Positions 24,728 to 34,248 are shown, counted from the first letter of the stretch. The stretch is 50,338 nucleotides of DNA from Pararhizobium antarcticum (GCF_001885585.1 NZ_LSRP01000095.1:1-50338), one strand, 5' to 3'. Program-made: numbers and translations. The notes: a model not told the origin generated them from the letters alone.

Positions 24728-27661
24728 ATGATGAAGAGAATCCGATATCTGTCCGCCGCCTGCCTTTCGGCGGTCCTGTCTCTCGCTCCCTTGGTGGCCG
24801 TCGCCCAGCAGGGCGATCTCGTCGTCAACGGGTCCTTTGCCGGAGGTTTTTCGCCCTGGTGGAAACAGGGTGCGACCGTGCGTGTCCAGGCCGTGGACGG
24901 TCGCAACGCAGCGCTCGTTCCATCCGGCATGGTTGTGCAGGAACGCATCGGGGTCTCGGGCAGCCGCAACTACCGGCTGTCGATGAACATTCGCAGCGAA
25001 GCCACCGATGCCGGCAGCGTCTATGTGCAGATGAGCTTTCGTGGTCCCGGTGTTGCCGGCAACTGGCAGGGGCCTTCAACCGTCACGCTCGACGGGCGCA
25101 GCGACGGCAATTGCACCGCAGCGCCTTCTCCCCGGACCGAAAAGGCAGCGCTTGTGACCGGCGGCGGAGAGGCCGCGTGGCGTTCCCACTCCATTGTCTT
25201 CACCGCCCCGGCAAACGCCGACCAGATGATCCTCTACCTCCGCAAGGCAGCCTGCACGCCCGGTGCAGCGGCCTTTACCGGCGTTTCGGTGACGCAGACG
25301 GATGATCCGCCGACCTCGCTCCGCGACGCCGCGCGTCTCGCCCTCGCAGCACAGCACCTGCCGGTTGCCGCAGAGCCCACAGCCAACACAGCACTGCTGA
25401 ATCAGCAGCTGACGCGTGCCGCGCCATCAAACGGCCAGTACAAGCTGGCCGTGGCGGGCGCGATGGCAATGCGCGTCCATGTCGGCCAGGACGAGGACAT
25501 CATGACGCTGCAGTCGGCCATCGATCTTTCCAGCCTCTCCGCCCGGGTCGCCGGTGCAACGGCACCGGCCTATCTCTCGACCGACGCGGCTGTTGCCGAA
25601 CAGGCGCTTGTCGCCGTCGGCCGCAACAACGCCCTGGCCAGGCGCGTCTTCACCGATGCCGATTTCCAGGATCTCGGCGATGACGGCTTTCTCATCCGCG
25701 CGTCGGGTCCGCACATCGCGATTGCCGGGCGCACGCCGCGCGGTACCATGTACGGCGTCAACTGGTTTCTCGACCGCAAGCTCGGCATCCGCTGGCTGTC
25801 GCCGACCGTAACGCATTGGCCAAGCAGGCCTGACATCACCCTGCCCGCCCTGCGCGAAAGGCATGTGCCGCGTTTCGCTTTCCGCGAAGTCCTGAGCGTC
25901 GAGGCCGAAAACAAGGTGTGGCGCCAGCGCAACCTGATGAACGGTGAATCGCACGGCCCTTCCTATCTGCCGACGCCCTTTGGCATCGACAGCTGGAACC
26001 GCAGCTGGGCGAGCCAGAACACCATCCTGAGTTTCTACCAGCTGCTGCCCCAAGCAACCTACGCGGCCGCCCACCCGGAATGGTATGCCGGTGGCCAGCT
26101 GGCCATGATGAACACGGGCATGCGCGCAGAAATGGCGCGCGTCGTCATCCAGAAGCTGCGGGCCTTGCCGGACTACAAAAGCGTCTGGTTTTCGATTCAC
26201 GATAACGACTGGGGCTGGGACATGGACGCCGCCAGCGCCGCATTTGCAGCGCAACATGGCGGGGACCCCTCCGCACCGCGGCTGGACATGATGATCGACA
26301 TCGCCGAGCGCGTCCGCGCCGAGCTGCCCGGTGCGCGCCTGGCCTTCAACGCCTATCACTGGAGCTTCACCCCGCCGGAGGGCATGACGGTGCCCGACCA
26401 CATTCTCGTCTATCCCATGACGATCCATGTCAACTACCGCGACCCCCTGAACGGGACCGCCAATGCGGCGCTCGGCCGCGACATCGCCGGCTGGAACGCG
26501 ATCGCGCGCAATGTGCTCGTGTGGGATCACGTGACCAACTTTGCAGGCTACATACAGCCCACACCCAACATCTTCCCGATCGGCCAGTCGATCCGCTGGC
26601 TCTCCACACTGGAGCATGTCAACGGCTATATGGGAGAAGGAAGCTTCAACACGCCAGGGGCCGAATTTTCAGCGCTGCGGGCATGGATGATCTCGCGCCT
26701 GCTCTGGGATCCGCAGCAGGATGTCAACGCTCTGGTCGATGAATTCTGCAACCTCTATTACGGTCCAGCCGCACCGGCCATCAAGGAGTATATCCGCTTC
26801 TATCACGACAAGATCGGCCGCACCGACGATGTCCTGGCCGAAAAGACGACCGTCGACATGGATATGTTCGACGCCGAATTCGTCAAGCGCGCCGATGCGC
26901 TGTTCGACACGGCGGAGACGTCGGTGCGCGGAACGGCCTATGAAGCCCGTGTGCAGGAAGCCAGAATGCCGGTGGATTACGTCATCCTCCTGCGTCGGGA
27001 GGAGTATTCCCGCCAGCGGGATCAGATCGGCTTCGACGTCAAGGCAAACCTGCCGCAGCGTTCCGCGCGATTCTGGGCTGCGGTCCAGGCGTCCAAGGTC
27101 AGTCACTATATCCAGGGCGACAAGATCGATGCGCTGGCCTCTGTTTTGCAGATCGAAAGGCGCGCGCCTCAAAAACCTACTCTTGCGGAGGGCCTGGCGG
27201 ACTGGGCAGACATACAGGATATGTCCTTCCAGCGATTTGCCGGCGCAAAAAGCGCAATCGTTGCCGATCCCCTCGCCTCCGATGGCGCGGCGGTCGCGCT
27301 CGATCGAAGCCAGCCAGGCTGGACCATGCAGCTGAAATTCGACAAGCTGCCGAAGACCGGCCAATGGTGGCTCTACGCCGCCCTTCGCGTGGAGGCTGGA
27401 GGACAACAGGGGGCGGGCATTGCCAAACTCGGATCGGCACCACCGATGAGTTGCGCTGTCACCATCGCAAACAGCCCGGCCACAGCTGGCCAGTACAGCT
27501 GGTTTGAAGTGCCTGCCGGTCCGTTCAGCTACTCGACCGACCATGCACGCAGCATCTATCTGGAACCGATCGCAGGCCCCGAAGGCTCGAAGATATTTAT
27601 CGACAGGATCATCGCGCTTCCCGCAAGGGCGGCCGGCGTTGCGCCTGCCGGGCCGTGCTGA
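24728..27661 (+). CDS. Large secreted DUF4838 protein, glycoside-hydrolase-like
   Basis: This protein of about 977 residues has a signal peptide cleaved near V-A-V-A-Q (residue 26). A carbohydrate-binding-type beta domain follows (N-G-S-F-x-G-G-F-S-P-W at about 32-180). A linker leads to an alpha-glucuronidase-like N-terminal domain containing Y-G-V-N-W-F-L-D-R-K-L-G-I-R-W near 345. The DUF4838 catalytic-like barrel follows (S-I-H-D-N-D near 490 and V-W-D-H-V-T-N-F near 600), then a C-terminal beta-sandwich from about residue 820. DUF4838 includes proven endo-acting glycosidases (family GH163, from memory), so cleavage of a glycan outside the cell is likely. GAGGA precedes paired ATGs at 24728 and 24731. 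The target may be the polysaccharide made next door. Confidence 0.8.
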   Translation: MMKRIRYLSAACLSAVLSLAPLVAVAQQGDLVVNGSFAGGFSPWWKQGATVRVQAVDGRNAALVPSGMVVQERIGVSGSRNYRLSMNIRSEATDAGSVYVQMSFRGPGVAGNWQGPSTVTLDGRSDGNCTAAPSPRTEKAALVTGGGEAAWRSHSIVFTAPANADQMILYLRKAACTPGAAAFTGVSVTQTDDPPTSLRDAARLALAAQHLPVAAEPTANTALLNQQLTRAAPSNGQYKLAVAGAMAMRVHVGQDEDIMTLQSAIDLSSLSARVAGATAPAYLSTDAAVAEQALVAVGRNNALARRVFTDADFQDLGDDGFLIRASGPHIAIAGRTPRGTMYGVNWFLDRKLGIRWLSPTVTHWPSRPDITLPALRERHVPRFAFREVLSVEAENKVWRQRNLMNGESHGPSYLPTPFGIDSWNRSWASQNTILSFYQLLPQATYAAAHPEWYAGGQLAMMNTGMRAEMARVVIQKLRALPDYKSVWFSIHDNDWGWDMDAASAAFAAQHGGDPSAPRLDMMIDIAERVRAELPGARLAFNAYHWSFTPPEGMTVPDHILVYPMTIHVNYRDPLNGTANAALGRDIAGWNAIARNVLVWDHVTNFAGYIQPTPNIFPIGQSIRWLSTLEHVNGYMGEGSFNTPGAEFSALRAWMISRLLWDPQQDVNALVDEFCNLYYGPAAPAIKEYIRFYHDKIGRTDDVLAEKTTVDMDMFDAEFVKRADALFDTAETSVRGTAYEARVQEARMPVDYVILLRREEYSRQRDQIGFDVKANLPQRSARFWAAVQASKVSHYIQGDKIDALASVLQIERRAPQKPTLAEGLADWADIQDMSFQRFAGAKSAIVADPLASDGAAVALDRSQPGWTMQLKFDKLPKTGQWWLYAALRVEAGGQQGAGIAKLGSAPPMSCAVTIANSPATAGQYSWFEVPAGPFSYSTDHARSIYLEPIAGPEGSKIFIDRIIALPARAAGVAPAGPC

Positions 27662-27721
27662 CAGCACACCGGCCCAGGCGGCAACTCCGCCGGTAGGAAG
27701 CAGTGGCCTATGGGTCAGAAC

Positions 27722-27756
27722 GACGGTCCCGGTCTCTTGATGAGATCGGGACCGTC
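27722..27756. terminator. Long hairpin between convergent genes
   Basis: Two 15-base arms (27722-27736 and 27742-27756) pair with one mismatch around a five-base loop, midway between the stop of the DUF4838 gene and the stop of the HD-GYP gene. It probably ends transcription from both sides, although a T-tract is lacking on either strand. Confidence 0.6.
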
Positions 27757-27776
27757 ACGTCAGAACCGGTTCGGGG

Positions 27777-28937
27777 TCAGGCGACGACGCGGGCATTTTC
27801 CGTGCCGAGCGCGCCGCTGGTACCACGGCTGAACGCGTCGGATTTTGCAGATGGCGAAGCGCCGACATGGATGGGCGTATAGTTGTCCTGCGCCGCCGAG
27901 AGACATTCCCTGCGATCCGCCTCCATAATGGCAACGAGACCTGGCAAAGCATTTTCGAAGGCAGCCACGCATTGCGGATCAAAATGGCTCCCTGCCTTGT
28001 CGCGGATATGGGCCACCGTGCGTTCGACGCTCCAGGCGTCCTTATAGGGGCGCGCCGTGGTCAAGGCATCGAAATTGTCGGCGATCGCGACGATGCGGCC
28101 CGACACAGGGATCGCCTCTCCGGCCAGGCGGAACGGGTATCCCTGGCCATCCCAGCGCTCGTGATGGCTGCCTGCGATCTCTGCCGCCAGTTGCAGCAGA
28201 CTGGACTTTGATTCCCGCAGGATGTCGCAGCCGACAATCGTATGCTTTTGCATGGTGGCAAATTCCTGCTCGGTCAACTTTCCGCTTTTCAGCAGAACGG
28301 CGTCCGGGATCGCGACCTTGCCGATGTCATGCATCGGCGAAGCCAGGCGAATGTCGGAACAGAGACGCGGTTCCATTCCATAGGCGCGCGCGATGGCCTC
28401 CGAATAGAGACCGACGCGCCGGGTGTGCCGCGCGGTCTCGAGATCCTTGTAGCTTGCGGCGATGGTCAGGCGATCAATGATCTCCTCTTCCCGGGCGCGC
28501 AGTTCCACAACGGCTTTGTCTACCTCGATGCGCAGCCATTCGGCCTTGTCTGCAAGCTTGTTGCGGGCATCGACGAGGGCAACCAGATTTTTGATGCGGG
28601 CCTGAAATTCGAGCGGATTGACCGGCTTGGTCAGGAAGTCGATGGCGCCGGCGTTCAATGCGGCCATGCGCGTTGCCGTGTCCGTATTGGCCGTCACGAA
28701 GACAACCGGCTTGTCGCGGTATTTTTCGAAGCGGACAAGTTCGGTCAGCAGTTCGATGCCGCTATAGACGGGCATCTGGAAATCGATGAGGGCAATGTCG
28801 AAATCAAGGCCGGGCGCCGCCGCCAGTACATCTTCCGGCTGGAGGAAGGGAAGGGCCTTGCAGTCCGAAAGCGTCTCGACCAGCTTCGTCAGAAACGAAA
28901 GGTTCGTCTTGTTGTCGTCGACCAGGAGAATGCGCAT
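27777..28937 (-). CDS. Response regulator with HD-GYP c-di-GMP phosphodiesterase domain
   Basis: This 386-residue protein is the output of the phosphorelay encoded upstream. A receiver domain (residues 1-120, acidic pocket D7-D8, phospho-acceptor Asp52, Lys104) is joined by a helix to an HD-GYP domain. The HD-GYP domain has H203-D204 in H-D-I-G-K, H-H-E at 258-260 and G-Y-P at 266-268, all present, which predicts an active c-di-GMP hydrolase. The last 40 residues are low-complexity. It starts 11 bases after the hybrid kinase stop, in the same direction. Confidence 0.92.
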   Translation of the reverse strand: MRILLVDDNKTNLSFLTKLVETLSDCKALPFLQPEDVLAAAPGLDFDIALIDFQMPVYSGIELLTELVRFEKYRDKPVVFVTANTDTATRMAALNAGAIDFLTKPVNPLEFQARIKNLVALVDARNKLADKAEWLRIEVDKAVVELRAREEEIIDRLTIAASYKDLETARHTRRVGLYSEAIARAYGMEPRLCSDIRLASPMHDIGKVAIPDAVLLKSGKLTEQEFATMQKHTIVGCDILRESKSSLLQLAAEIAGSHHERWDGQGYPFRLAGEAIPVSGRIVAIADNFDALTTARPYKDAWSVERTVAHIRDKAGSHFDPQCVAAFENALPGLVAIMEADRRECLSAAQDNYTPIHVGASPSAKSDAFSRGTSGALGTENARVVA

Positions 28938-28948
28938 GTATACGTTCC

Positions 28949-31147
28949 TTATGCGGCAAGGCGCTGCTTGTATTGGGTGACAATATCTTGAAGTTCTCGC
29001 AGGCCATTATCCGTAAGGGACTGCTGGCGCAGTGCTTCGGAATGGTCAGCGACATCCTGAAGGCCGACGCTGCTGGCGGCGCCTTTCAGCGTGTGCAGAA
29101 GACGGTCCGGGCTTCGGGAATCGTTGGCGGCCAAGGCGCCATGAAGCTCTCTCAGCAGCGTTGACGCGTCATCGAAGAAGCTCGTCAGCAGTTCGGCGAA
29201 GGCATCCTCTCCAAGCGCTTCGACCACCTCGGCACGTCTGCTCTCGAACGTGGTTCCCAATGGCGCGTTGTCTGCGGCCTCGTTGTGATCGCCATCGTCC
29301 ACACAGCCAATTGACCGAACGATCCTCCGCAGCTGCTTCATGTTGACCGGCTTCGACTGAAAGCCGGTCATTCCCGCTTTTTCGCACAAGAGACGGTCGT
29401 CTTCCGATGCATTCGCGGTCATGGCAATAATCGGCACCGTCTTGCAGGGACCATCCGAATTGCGGATCCGCTTGGTCGCCTCGATCCCGTCCTGCCGTGG
29501 CATCTGCATATCCATGAGAATCAGATCGAAGTGCATGGTCCTGGCAGTATCGAAGGCCTCGAGACCATCACTGGCAATCGTCACTGTCTGTCCGATGTGG
29601 GCCAACAGTCCGGCAGCCACCTGCTGGTTGACGCGATTGTCTTCGACGAGAAGAATGTGGAGCCTCGGAAGCACCTGGTCTTCATCACGCTCGTCAACGT
29701 CCGCATCATCGGACAAACGTTCGGCGGGGACCGCGGGAATTTCAAACCAGAACGTGCTGCCGCGTCCCTTGACGCTGTCGACACCGATCCTGCCGCCGAG
29801 CACCTCGACGATCTGCTTGCAGATGGTGAGGCCGAGGCCGGTCCCGCCATATTTCCGGCTGATCGAAGCGTCGACCTGCGAAAACGGCCTGAACAGCTTG
29901 CACAGACCATCTCCATCGATGCCAATGCCGGTATCGATGATTTCAAAGCGGAGGACCGCCTGATCCTGCGCGCGCATCTCGCTGACACGCAACGTCACGA
30001 GACCGTTCTTGGTAAATTTGATGGCATTGCTCAACAGGTTGAGAAGAACCTGCCTCAGGCGCGTCGGATCGGACGATATGAAGGGGGCCTCGAAGGCAAC
30101 AGGCATTTCAAGCGCTATGCGGTTGCCATGCTCGGTGGCCCGATCCCGGATAATCACGACGGTTGCAGAGACAACGGCCCGCAGGTCGACCGGCCTGATC
30201 TCGACATCAAGATTGCCGTGTTCGATTTTTGCGAAATCCAGAATTTCGTTGATGATCTCGAGGAGCGCCTCGCCGGAGCGCCGGATCGTCTGCACACCGG
30301 TTGCGACCGAGGGCGGCAAGTGCGAAAGCTCGAGGAGTTCGGCCGTTCCGAGGATCGCATTCAGCGGTGTCCGGATTTCATGGCCCATCGTCGCCATGAA
30401 CTGTGATTTCGCACGATTGCCTGCCTCCACATCGTGATAGGCTTGCTCCAACGCGTTGGAGAGGGATTCCAGGCTCAAGCCAGCCAGGCGAACGGACTTC
30501 AACTGCCGTCTTAGCGTCAGGATCAGAAAGACCACACATACCACCAGAAGGATGATCAGGGCAGCCGACTTTGTTTGCAGCGACATCACGGCATTGCGGG
30601 CCTCTGCGCGCTCGGTGCTGACCGTGTTGTTGGAATAGATCAACAGTTTTTCGGTGTTGTGAACGAGCTCCTCGAAGTCGTCATCGGTCGCCCGCAACTC
30701 GGACGGATCAACGACACCACTCGCGACAATCCTGTCGAACGTTTTTTCTCTGCCGAAGACAATATCGCGTATTGCCGCGACCTGTTCGGCTACGGTGGCG
30801 TCCAATCTGAACTTCCGCTCGAACGAACTCTTCTCGATGATTGTCATGCGCGAATAAAGGATATCGTATCGCGTCACGAGTGCCTTTACCTGCTTGGTAG
30901 ACAGGTCATTTTCCGCGAGCATGATATGGAGCGTCTCGTGCAATCGTCGCGCCTCGCGGTCAAGCTGGTAAACAGACCACAACGCATTTTCGCGGATACC
31001 ATCCTGCAATGCGGAGTATTTTCTGGAGATATCCACGAAAAGAAAAATCAGGCCGACCAGCAACAGCACTGCAAAGGCTTGCAAAACGACGGTCGCCTTG
31101 CTGGCCCTGCGAATAATATTGCCGCTTTTGTGAGCCGAAGATATCAC
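28949..31147 (-). CDS. Hybrid sensor histidine kinase with receiver and Hpt domains
   Basis: This 732-residue membrane protein has one helix near residues 20-40, a periplasmic helical domain, and a second helix near 185-203. Next come a HisKA domain with phospho-accepting His256 (G-H-E-I-R-T-P), an ATPase domain (N-A-I-K-F near 374 and G-G-T-G-L-G-L near 434), a receiver domain with Asp546, and a C-terminal Hpt domain with His685 (L-L-H-T-L-K-G). This is a complete three-step relay that can feed the HD-GYP regulator downstream. The GTG start overlaps the upstream stop in a GTGA junction, tying its translation to the periplasmic sulfite-oxidase-fold protein. Confidence 0.93.
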   Translation of the reverse strand: MISSAHKSGNIIRRASKATVVLQAFAVLLLVGLIFLFVDISRKYSALQDGIRENALWSVYQLDREARRLHETLHIMLAENDLSTKQVKALVTRYDILYSRMTIIEKSSFERKFRLDATVAEQVAAIRDIVFGREKTFDRIVASGVVDPSELRATDDDFEELVHNTEKLLIYSNNTVSTERAEARNAVMSLQTKSAALIILLVVCVVFLILTLRRQLKSVRLAGLSLESLSNALEQAYHDVEAGNRAKSQFMATMGHEIRTPLNAILGTAELLELSHLPPSVATGVQTIRRSGEALLEIINEILDFAKIEHGNLDVEIRPVDLRAVVSATVVIIRDRATEHGNRIALEMPVAFEAPFISSDPTRLRQVLLNLLSNAIKFTKNGLVTLRVSEMRAQDQAVLRFEIIDTGIGIDGDGLCKLFRPFSQVDASISRKYGGTGLGLTICKQIVEVLGGRIGVDSVKGRGSTFWFEIPAVPAERLSDDADVDERDEDQVLPRLHILLVEDNRVNQQVAAGLLAHIGQTVTIASDGLEAFDTARTMHFDLILMDMQMPRQDGIEATKRIRNSDGPCKTVPIIAMTANASEDDRLLCEKAGMTGFQSKPVNMKQLRRIVRSIGCVDDGDHNEAADNAPLGTTFESRRAEVVEALGEDAFAELLTSFFDDASTLLRELHGALAANDSRSPDRLLHTLKGAASSVGLQDVADHSEALRQQSLTDNGLRELQDIVTQYKQRLAA

Positions 31148-31665
31148 TCTGCAACCTTGATGCTCTTGATCTGCCAGACCGAACGGGAAAAATACTTTTC
31201 ATTGAAGAGATCGGCGTTTTGGTCGAACGGATAGACGAGAAAGAGTGGCCCCTTGTCACGGACCGACATGGGCTTGCCGTCTATGCGGGTGGCAAGCATG
31301 GTGTCCAATGTTGTTGCATCTTCCATCGGCACATCGGCTTCATAGTCGTTCAGCGCGACGACCTTGAGCGAGGTGCCATGCGCACCTGCAGCGTCGAGAA
31401 CAGACCGCAGCAATGGGCCGGAAAACTTGACCTTGCCTTCGGTCCAGGGTGTCTCCATCTCGCCAACACGGCCGGCGAGCGTTTCGAGCATCGCCAAATC
31501 GAACTGTGCCGTGCCATCGACATTCGGATGATCGAGCCGCGTCGCAGTCACCGTGAGGATAACTTCGCCCTTTGGCAAATCAAGCGCCCCGGCAGGAAGA
31601 GGCAGGAGAACTGCGGCCAGTGCAAGCACTGCAGGAAGGATACGGGCGTTCACTGGAAACTCCAT
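31144..31665 (-). CDS. Periplasmic molybdopterin-oxidoreductase-fold protein without a cysteine ligand, probable sensor partner
   Basis: This 173-residue protein has a signal peptide (M-E-F-P-V-N start at 31665, cleavage near G-A-L-D). Its mature part resembles the sulfite-oxidase/YedY fold: L-N-D-Y-E-A-D-V-P near residue 100, [10 protein letters not shown] and [11 protein letters not shown], ending [11 protein letters not shown]. The mature chain has no cysteine, so the usual Mo ligand is missing and catalysis is unlikely. Coupling to the kinase by a four-base overlap suggests it presents a periplasmic signal to it. In-frame sequence upstream of 31665 has no family character. Confidence 0.78.
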   Translation of the reverse strand: MEFPVNARILPAVLALAAVLLPLPAGALDLPKGEVILTVTATRLDHPNVDGTAQFDLAMLETLAGRVGEMETPWTEGKVKFSGPLLRSVLDAAGAHGTSLKVVALNDYEADVPMEDATTLDTMLATRIDGKPMSVRDKGPLFLVYPFDQNADLFNEKYFSRSVWQIKSIKVAE

Positions 31666-32154
31666 GGGCGAGCCGATCACGGAAAGCGTGGCGGGACTGT
31701 CGGAAAGGGATTGCCTCTGGGGCCAGCATCCGCAGGGACAAGGCGCGCTGGAATGAACCAGTCTGGCGCAGTAGCCCGGATCGGCGTCATGCCGACTTCG
31801 TGTAAACACCGTGGACACCCCAAATATGGAGTAGCAACATTGATATTAGATGAATCTAAAAGGGAGAATTGAACGAGATGCACGTTTCCGGGGAACCGTC
31901 CCCAAACCGGAAGACCGTAATCGCTGCCCTGCACCCCGGCGCTGCTTGTGTGGCGCTCATTGGATGTCGATAGTGCATTGAAAAGGCGGCATGATCTTTC
32001 GGGCGGCTGATGATCGAAAGCGGCAGCCACCCGAGGCGTTGGAGCCTGCAATACAGGCCTGCATTGGCCCCCTGCCCAACCGGCGCTTTGATGGACAATC
32101 ACGCATTCGACGGCAAGCGCTGTAGCCTGCACCCGTCTTCATCTTTCGCTTGGC

Positions 32155-32182
32155 CACGCTTGTGACACGCTTGTGACACGCT
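32155..32182. repeat. Short tandem repeat CACGCTTGTGA
   Basis: CACGCTTGTGA occurs twice head to tail (32155-32165 and 32166-32176), followed by a partial third copy CACGCT (32177-32182). It lies about 120 bases upstream of the KTSC gene. It may be a regulator site or a slippage product. Confidence 0.6.
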
Positions 32183-32246
32183 GGCAGCTTATGCTGCAAA
32201 GCCAGTCAGGGTTTGAACCGATAATTTCCGAAACAGCACGTCAAGG

Positions 32247-32267
32247 GTTGCATTTTAACATTGCAAC
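32247..32267 (+). promoter_or_regulatory. Inverted repeat GTTGCA-N9-TGCAAC upstream of the KTSC gene
   Basis: GTTGCA (32247-32252) and TGCAAC (32262-32267) form a perfect inverted repeat in AT-rich DNA 34 bases before the gene. TGCAAC occurs again at about 32282. The arrangement fits a dimeric regulator overlapping a promoter. Only the symmetry is seen directly. Confidence 0.4.
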
Positions 32268-32300
32268 GCAATATAATTTTGCTGCAACGCGAGAGCCAAG

Positions 32301-32504
32301 ATGATGGTGAAACTCCAATCAAAGCTGATCGAATCCGTCGTTTACGACGCAGAATCCCAAGACCTTCGCATTCACATGTGCAATGGACAGATCCGAGAGT
32401 TCTCAAGCGTGCCCACCAGCGTTTTCGAGAATCTCGTGAGGGCCCGATCTGCCGGTCGATTTTACATGGACAATATACGGGGCCAATATCTGTCCGCCGA
32501 CTGA
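32301..32504 (+). CDS. KTSC-domain small protein
   Basis: This 67-residue protein consists almost entirely of a KTSC domain: I-E-S-V-V-Y-D-A near residue 10, L-R-I-H-M-C-N-G-Q-I-R-E-F, V-P-x-x-V-F-E-N-L near 38 and a closing F-Y-M-D-N-I-R-G-Q-Y. The domain occurs in small bacterial proteins and at the ends of some nucleic-acid enzymes; its function is not established. Two ATGs lie in tandem (32301 and 32304) behind a weak GAG site. It is followed by a probable terminator. Confidence 0.75.
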   Translation: MMVKLQSKLIESVVYDAESQDLRIHMCNGQIREFSSVPTSVFENLVRARSAGRFYMDNIRGQYLSAD

Positions 32505-32539
32505 AGGCGGCCCGGTGAAAATCGGGAGCATCCCGGCGC

Positions 32540-32561
32540 GGCGCCAAAGAGCGCCTTTCTT
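32540..32561 (+). terminator. Probable intrinsic terminator of the KTSC gene
   Basis: GGCGC (32540-32544), a six-base loop and GCGCC (32551-32555) are followed by TTTCTT. The hairpin is nested in a larger inverted repeat GCGGCGCC / GGCGCCGC (32538-32545 and 32565-32572). It is placed 35 bases after the stop. Confidence 0.5.
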
Positions 32562-32744
32562 CCCGGCGCCGCAGAGCTTGGGCTGTCGTTCACCTGACCG
32601 CTGCCAATCCCGCCATCCCCGTAAAGGCCGGGATCTTCGCCCGTCGGAGGCGCGCTCGAACATGAGCCATGCTCGACATCGGCACACGCAACGTCAAGCG
32701 ACAGGCTGAACCATTTACCAATAATCTGTAATTGCTGAAAAAAA

Positions 32745-32820
32745 TGGTGCCCGGAGGCGGATTTGAACCACCGACACGCGGATTTTCAATCCGCTGCTCT
32801 ACCAACTGAGCTATCCGGGC
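32745..32820 (-). tRNA. tRNA-Phe (anticodon GAA), CCA encoded
   Basis: The minus strand reads a complete 76-base cloverleaf. The acceptor stem is GCCCGGA/TCCGGGC, the D-arm is GCTCAGTTGGTAGAGC, the anticodon stem-loop has GAA in the loop TTGAAAA, the T-arm is GTGGTTCAAATCC, the discriminator is A and the CCA is encoded. A run of seven T follows the CCA on the transcript strand and may act in termination. It lies downstream of yacG, the usual rhizobial place. Confidence 0.97.
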
Positions 32821-32996
32821 AACTCTGCTTTGACAGCAGTCTGTTCCCTTTCAGGAACCGCGGGGCTTTGGTTTTGCCCCGGAAGCGAGCGGGGTTATAA
32901 CATCTTGTCGGACGGTGTCCAGCACCAAATGACCTTTTTTTGACAGGAAATTTCCAGAAAGCGCACACATCCGACTCTCCGGCATTTCCGTCAATT

Positions 32997-33206
32997 TCAG
33001 GGGTCGCCGCCATCCGCCTTCGCTTCGTCGTCGGCCACGGGGATGGCATAGGAACCGCTCAGCCAGCGGTTGAGATCGATGTTGCGGCAGCGATCCGAAC
33101 AGAAGGGATAATGATCGCGATGCGAGGGCCGCCCGCATTCGGCACAGGGACGCGCCTTGCGCAAAGGTTCCACATTGGAGCCCGGCTGTTTCTTGTCAGC
33201 AGTCAT
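32997..33206 (-). CDS. yacG: DNA gyrase inhibitor-type zinc-finger protein YacG
   Basis: This 69-residue protein carries the YacG zinc site C21-x2-C24 and C36-x3-C40, followed by the family motif D-L-N-R-W-L-x-G-x-Y-x-I-P. YacG binds GyrB and inhibits gyrase in E. coli. I chose the ATG at 33206 because GGAAGG is 9 bases upstream. The TTG overlapping the maf stop is too close to that site. The C terminus is acidic and variable. Confidence 0.92.
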   Translation of the reverse strand: MTADKKQPGSNVEPLRKARPCAECGRPSHRDHYPFCSDRCRNIDLNRWLSGSYAIPVADDEAKADGGDP

Positions 33207-33211
33207 GACGA

Positions 33212-33832
33212 TCAACCTTCCAGCCAGCTGTCATGGATGTTGTAGCCCTCGCCGCCGAGAAGATTGACGGTCTCGTAGAGCGGCAGGCCGACGACATTGG
33301 TGTAGGAGCCCACCAGCTTGACGACGAAGCTGCCGGCAATGCCCTGGATCCCGTAGGCACCCGCCTTGCCGCGCCACTGGCCGGAGGCGAGATAACTTTC
33401 GATATCCGCCCCGGACAGGCGTTTGAAGCGGACCTTGGTATCGACGATCTTCTGACGCAGCTTGCCATCGGGCGTGATCAGGCAGACGCCGGTATAGACA
33501 CGGTGGCTGCGGCCGGACAGGAGATGCAGCGCGCTCGAGGCTTCGCTGACAAGATCCGGCTTGGGCAGGATACGACGACCGACGCTGACCACCGTATCGG
33601 CGGCCAGGATGTAGCACCCGGCAAAGGCAGGTTCGCCCTTGACCGCCGCCTGCGCCGCACGAGCCTTTTCGGCCGACAGCCTCCAGGCCAGCGAGCGAGG
33701 ATGCTCCGCGCGCTTCGGTGTCTCGTCCAGATCCATCGGCATCAGCCGCGTCGGCTCGATGCCGGCCTGCGCCAGCAGTTCCACGCGCCGCGGCGAGCCG
33801 GATGCCAGGATGAGCTTTTGTGTCAACGCCAT
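33212..33832 (-). CDS. maf: Maf-family nucleoside triphosphate pyrophosphatase
   Basis: This 206-residue protein matches Maf: [10 protein letters not shown] near residue 6, the A-A-D-T-V-V motif near 80, [11 protein letters not shown] near 106 and K-A-G-A-Y-G-I-Q-G near 155. Maf enzymes hydrolyse dTTP/UTP or modified nucleotides and are linked to division arrest and house-cleaning. The start M-A-L-T-Q-K at 33832 gives the normal length. A TTG 18 bases upstream is in frame but less likely. Confidence 0.94.
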   Translation of the reverse strand: MALTQKLILASGSPRRVELLAQAGIEPTRLMPMDLDETPKRAEHPRSLAWRLSAEKARAAQAAVKGEPAFAGCYILAADTVVSVGRRILPKPDLVSEASSALHLLSGRSHRVYTGVCLITPDGKLRQKIVDTKVRFKRLSGADIESYLASGQWRGKAGAYGIQGIAGSFVVKLVGSYTNVVGLPLYETVNLLGGEGYNIHDSWLEG

Positions 33833-33886
33833 GTCAGCCGGACCGTCCAATCGGAATGCAACGAGAAAAGCAGCGCGAAACCCGGC

Positions 33887-34105
33887 TTACTTGAAGCGAT
33901 AGGTGATGCGGCCCTTGGTCAGGTCGTAGGGCGTCATTTCGACGAGAACCTTGTCGCCAGCAAGCACGCGGATGCGGTTCTTGCGCATGCGGCCCGCGGT
34001 ATGCGCGATGATTTCGTGTTCATTCTCGAGCTTGACGCGGAATGTCGCATTGGGCAGCAATTCGGTCACGACGCCCGGGAATTCGAGGACTTCTTCTTTC
34101 GCCAT
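33887..34105 (-). CDS. infA: Translation initiation factor IF-1
   Basis: This 72-residue S1-fold protein has the canonical start M-A-K-E-E-V-L-E-F and the motifs [21 protein letters not shown] and [11 protein letters not shown]-1 binds the ribosomal A site during initiation. It is followed by maf, the usual order in Rhizobiales. Confidence 0.97.
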   Translation of the reverse strand: MAKEEVLEFPGVVTELLPNATFRVKLENEHEIIAHTAGRMRKNRIRVLAGDKVLVEMTPYDLTKGRITYRFK

Positions 34106-34248
34106 CTAGGATATGTCTTTCTGTGCTTCGGTACGGACGCCAAAGCGTCCTTGAAAAATTTGGCGGAAACTACACAATCGCCGCGGTTTTGTGAACAGCA
34201 GCGATCCGTTTTTCCGGTTTTGTCACATTTGCCGGTTTTGTCAGGGCG

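Larger units (their letters stand above)
31666..32300. other. Intergenic region of about 635 bases with repeats, no supported gene
   Basis: Reading frames on both strands here are rich in Arg, Ser and Cys and lack ribosome sites, so I call no gene. The region should hold the promoter of the minus-strand signalling operon near its left end and the KTSC gene promoter near its right end. The tandem and inverted repeats near the right end are listed separately. Confidence 0.4.

Noticed and set aside
25427-26617. 396-codon minus-strand frame opposite the DUF4838 gene
   Set aside because: It is the antisense shadow of a gene with signal peptide and domain motifs; no start site support.
32580-32660. 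Possible dispersed palindromic element near CCCGCCATCCCCGTAAAGG
   Set aside because: It resembles extragenic GC-rich repeats of alphaproteobacteria, but only one copy is in the window and the symmetry is poor.
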